This document shows, piece after piece, positions 61,342 through 64,000 of a stretch of 64,000 nucleotides of DNA; position 1 is the stretch's first letter; each line of letters opens with the position of its first letter. Made by a program: the position numbers and the translations under genes. Source of the stretch: CAVWUA01 sp963758025 (GTDB lineage: Bacteria > Planctomycetota > Planctomycetia > Isosphaerales > Isosphaeraceae); assembly GCA_963758025.1 (NCBI GenBank), contig CAVWUA010000003.1:62001-126000 (forward strand), in the 5' to 3' direction. The notes under the pieces are model-generated. The model saw only the letters and a list, made by a program, of their open reading frames with translations. It was not told the origin of the DNA and did not search any database.

Positions 61342-62672
61342 TCGCACGGCAACTTTCCCCCGGCCGACTGCCGGCGTTGGGGGTTTTGGTCTTGTTGATG
61401 GGCGTGGCGCTGCCGGTCTCTCCGGCCTTCGCGCAGCAACAGTCAGGCCCGGTGCCGGTCACGGTCGCGGAAGTGGTGCGCCGGGAGATCGCGACCGGGC
61501 AATCGTTCGTCGGCTCGGTCGAGCCGCTCCGTCGAAGCACCGTCGGCAGCGCCGTGGATGAGCGAGTTGTCGAGTTCTCGGTCAACGAGGGGGACCGGGT
61601 TGAGAAAGGACAGGTTCTCGCCAAGCTACGGACGAAACAGCTTGAAATCATGCTCGCCGGGGCCAAGGCGGAGCTGGATGCCTTGAAGTCCGAGCTGGAC
61701 GAGTTGAGGAACCCCGCGCGACCCGAGGAGATCGAGCAGGGGGAAGCCCGTCTGGCCGCCGCCCAGGCCCTGATGGAATATACGCGGGCCAAGCGTATGC
61801 GGACGATCAACCTGATCGGCACGCGCAGCGTCAGCCCCGAGGAACTGGACGACACGAAGTCCAAGGCCGAGCAGGCCGACAACGCCTACAAGGAGGCGAA
61901 GGCCGGCCTGGAGCTTCTCAAGAAGGGAGCCCGTCCCGAGAAAATCGCCCAGGCCGAGGCTCGCGTTCATGTGCAGCAGGAGGCCATCAACCGCATCGAG
62001 GACCAGCTTGAGGAGCACACGATCACCGCTCCGTTCGACGGTTACGTCGTCTCCGAACACACCGAGGTCGGCCAGTGGGTTTCCAAGGGGCAGCCGATCG
62101 TCGAGATGGTCGAGATGGACAGCGTGGACGTGACCGTGATGGTCCTGGAGGACTATGTGCGGTTCGTCAAGGTTGGTGATGAGGTCGTCACCGAGTTCGA
62201 TGCCCTGCCCGATGAACCGTTCGCGGGCAAGGTCGTCAGCATCGTGCCACAGGCGGACCTCCGCTCGCGGAGCTTCCCGGTGAAGGTAAGGGTCCCGAAT
62301 CATGCCGAGGGTGGCAGTGTCGCGCTCAAGTCCGGCATGCTCGCCCGGATCAACCTGCCGGTCGGCCCGACGGAGCAGGCCCTGCTCGTGCCCAAGGATG
62401 CCCTGGTCCTGGGGGGCAACTCGCCGACCGTGTACGTAATCGACCCCGACCCGAAGAACCCCAAGCAAGGGCTCGTCCGTCCGGTGCCGGTCCGGATCGG
62501 CGTCGCCTCCGGTGGCTTGATCCAGGTCGATGGGGCCTTGAAGCCGGGCGAGACGGTCGTTGTCGAGGGGAACGAGCGACTCCGTCCCGGTCAGGCCGTC
62601 GCACCGACGCATACCGTGGCTGTCGCGGACCCGTCCGCCGCGCGTAACGTAAAATCCCCCGGCACCCGATAA
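61320..62672 (+). CDS. RND efflux periplasmic adaptor (HlyD/MFP family)
   Basis: A 450-residue protein. A signal peptide ends near SPAFAQQ, then the barrel-sandwich start (VTVAEVVRREIATGQSFVGSV), a long alpha-hairpin (about residues 100-220, EIMLAGAKAELDALKSELDEL ... GARPEKIAQAEARVHVQQEA), the lipoyl return TITAPFDGYVVSEHTEVGQWV, a beta-barrel (SVDVTVMVLEDYVRFVKVGD) and the membrane-proximal domain. It links the inner-membrane pump to an outer-membrane channel. Translation is coupled to marR by overlap and it precedes the pump gene by 20 bases. Confidence 0.93.
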   Translation: MFQSHQIIARQLSPGRLPALGVLVLLMGVALPVSPAFAQQQSGPVPVTVAEVVRREIATGQSFVGSVEPLRRSTVGSAVDERVVEFSVNEGDRVEKGQVLAKLRTKQLEIMLAGAKAELDALKSELDELRNPARPEEIEQGEARLAAAQALMEYTRAKRMRTINLIGTRSVSPEELDDTKSKAEQADNAYKEAKAGLELLKKGARPEKIAQAEARVHVQQEAINRIEDQLEEHTITAPFDGYVVSEHTEVGQWVSKGQPIVEMVEMDSVDVTVMVLEDYVRFVKVGDEVVTEFDALPDEPFAGKVVSIVPQADLRSRSFPVKVRVPNHAEGGSVALKSGMLARINLPVGPTEQALLVPKDALVLGGNSPTVYVIDPDPKNPKQGLVRPVPVRIGVASGGLIQVDGALKPGETVVVEGNERLRPGQAVAPTHTVAVADPSAARNVKSPGTR

Positions 62673-62692
62673 GACGCGAGGCATAGACACCC

Positions 62693-64000
62693 ATGCAACT
62701 GATCGAAGCCTTTGTCCAAAACCGGGTCAAGGTCACCGTCGGCGTGCTGCTGGTCGCACTCTTCGGCGTCATCGCGCTTCTTCGCATGCCGACGCAGTTG
62801 ACCCCCGAGGTTCAGGTCCCCACCATCACCGTCGAGACCCGCTGGCCAGGGGCCAGCCCGCAGGAGGTCGAACGCGAGATCATCCTGGAGCAGGAGGAGC
62901 AGCTCAAGAGCGTCGAGGGCGTGACCAAGATGACGTCCGAGTCGATGGACTCGACCGGGCGGGTCACGATGGAATTCGTCGTCGGCACGGACATGTCCGA
63001 GGCCCTGCTGATGACCAGCACGAGGCTCCAGCAGGTGCCGGAATACCCCGAGGATGCCGATGAGCCGATCGTCAGCACCTCGAACCTCTCCGACCGCCCG
63101 ATCGCCTGGTTCATTCTCAGCCAGAAGACACCCACGGCGGAGGAAATTCGTGCGTTTCAGAAAAGCCACCCGAAGGTGGCCAACGCGCCTCGCCTCCGCC
63201 TTACGCACGGACAACGCCGGCCTCATCTTCCGCCGGATCAAGGACGTGGCGAAGACCTACCCGGAGGTCGCCGCGCTGCTGCCGCCGCCGAAAGACGTGC
63301 CCAAGATGCGGAGGTTCGCCGAGGACTTCATCGAGGCCCGCTTCGAACGCGTGCCCGGCGTCTCCAACTCGAACGTTCTGGGCGGTCGTGAAGAAGAAAT
63401 GCAGGTGATCGTCGATCCGCAACGTCTGGCGGCGCGGCAGATCTCCATCGACGACGTTCGCACCGCCCTCCGCGGCCAGAACAAGGACACCTCCGGCGGC
63501 GACTTCTGGGAAGGCAAGCGCCGGTATGTCGTCCGCACCCTCGGCCAGTTCCGCAACCCCGAGCAGGTCGCCAACGTGATCATCGCCCGGCGTGACGGCG
63601 CGTCGGTCAAGGTGCGCGACGTGGGGGAGGTGAAGCTCGGTTACAAGAAGCCCGACGGCATGGTCCAGCGCTACGGCACGTCGAATATCGCCGTCAACGC
63701 CCTCCGGGATACCGGCGCCAACGTGCTCGACGTCATGGAGGGCCTCCGCAAGGCCGTCAACGAGTTGAACGAGGGGGTCCTCGATCAGCAAGGGCTTCAG
63801 CTCACCCAGGTTTACGACGAGACCGATTACATCTACTCGGCGATCGGACTCGTGCAGGAGAACATCGTCATCGGCGGTTTGCTGACCGTCGCCGTCCTGC
63901 TGTTGTTCCTGCGAAGCGCCCGATCGACCCTGGTTATCGGCCTGGCCATTCCGACCAGTCTCATCGGTACGTTCCTGATCCTGAACCTGCTGGGCCGGTC
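62693..64000 (+). CDS. RND efflux permease (AcrB/MexB family), cut by the window end, one frameshift
   Basis: Starts MQLIEAFVQNRVKVTVGVLLVAL (TM1) and RMPTQLTPEVQVPTITVETRWPGASPQEVEREI, the AcrB-family porter start. An extra C near 63188 breaks the frame; the other frame continues RTDNAGLIFRRIKDVAKTYP, then GVSNSNVLGGREEEMQVIVDP and AVLLLFLRSARSTLVIGLAI (TM2 to TM4). About 50 residues between AEEIRAFQKSH and the ERVPGVS motif are longer than in standard AcrB. Proton-driven export of drugs, lipids or metals; the outer-membrane partner is not in the window. Confidence 0.9.

Overview
The window is high-GC bacterial DNA that looks like the chromosome of a planctomycete, probably from the Isosphaeraceae/Gemmataceae side of the phylum. 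The phylum call is inferred from protein families typical of Planctomycetes (DUF1501, DUF1549/DUF1553, DUF1552, DUF1592-group cytochromes, Tat-exported Gfo/Idh oxidoreductases, Ntn asparaginase, a lysine/alanine-rich H1-like protein). There are no phage genes, transposases, rRNA, tRNA or CRISPR arrays that I can see.

Layout: 0-4 kb holds a partial two-domain alpha/beta-hydrolase facing a multi-PAS histidine kinase. 4.5-7.4 kb holds pyruvoyl-dependent arginine decarboxylase, a deoxyhypusine-synthase-like enzyme and Sua5. 7.4-10.7 kb holds a GT4 glycosyltransferase and ruvAB. 10.9-15 kb holds a divergent DUF1501 / DUF1549-DUF1553 pair. 15.4-21 kb holds an H1-like DNA-binding protein, an asparaginase, a HEAT-repeat lipoprotein, mutS2 and a secreted protein. 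21-25 kb holds glgB and a membrane EEP phosphohydrolase. 25-29 kb is a three-gene two-component cluster. 29-33 kb holds a U32 peptidase-family enzyme and a Gfo/Idh oxidoreductase. 33-40 kb is a housekeeping run on the minus strand (aroF-tpiA-secG-yicC-gmk-rpoZ-ftsK). 40.3-41.7 kb holds a tandem CsrA protein and an ArsR regulator around an AT-rich divergent promoter region. 42-47 kb holds a BON protein, a desulforedoxin-like mini-protein, an MFS transporter, a nested inverted-repeat element, a sugar-phosphate isomerase-like protein and an FHA-GGDEF protein. 47.5-51 kb holds HNH, S9-type hydrolase and class II amidotransferase genes. 51-55 kb holds a DUF1592/DUF1552 operon. 55-60.6 kb holds a hybrid histidine kinase, an exported methyltransferase and an APC permease in one overlapping operon. 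60.8-64 kb is a MarR/HlyD/RND efflux operon that runs off the window.

About 25 single-base frame breaks interrupt otherwise well-conserved genes, including essential ones (tpiA, gmk, ftsK), mostly in GC-rich runs. They look like consensus or assembly errors rather than real decay. Coordinates of those genes span the whole reconstructed gene. The most unusual items are the single-chain double CsrA, the roughly 170-bp nested inverted repeat at 44510-44682, the PvlArgDC/DHS-like polyamine pair, and the operon that joins a hybrid kinase to an exported methyltransferase.
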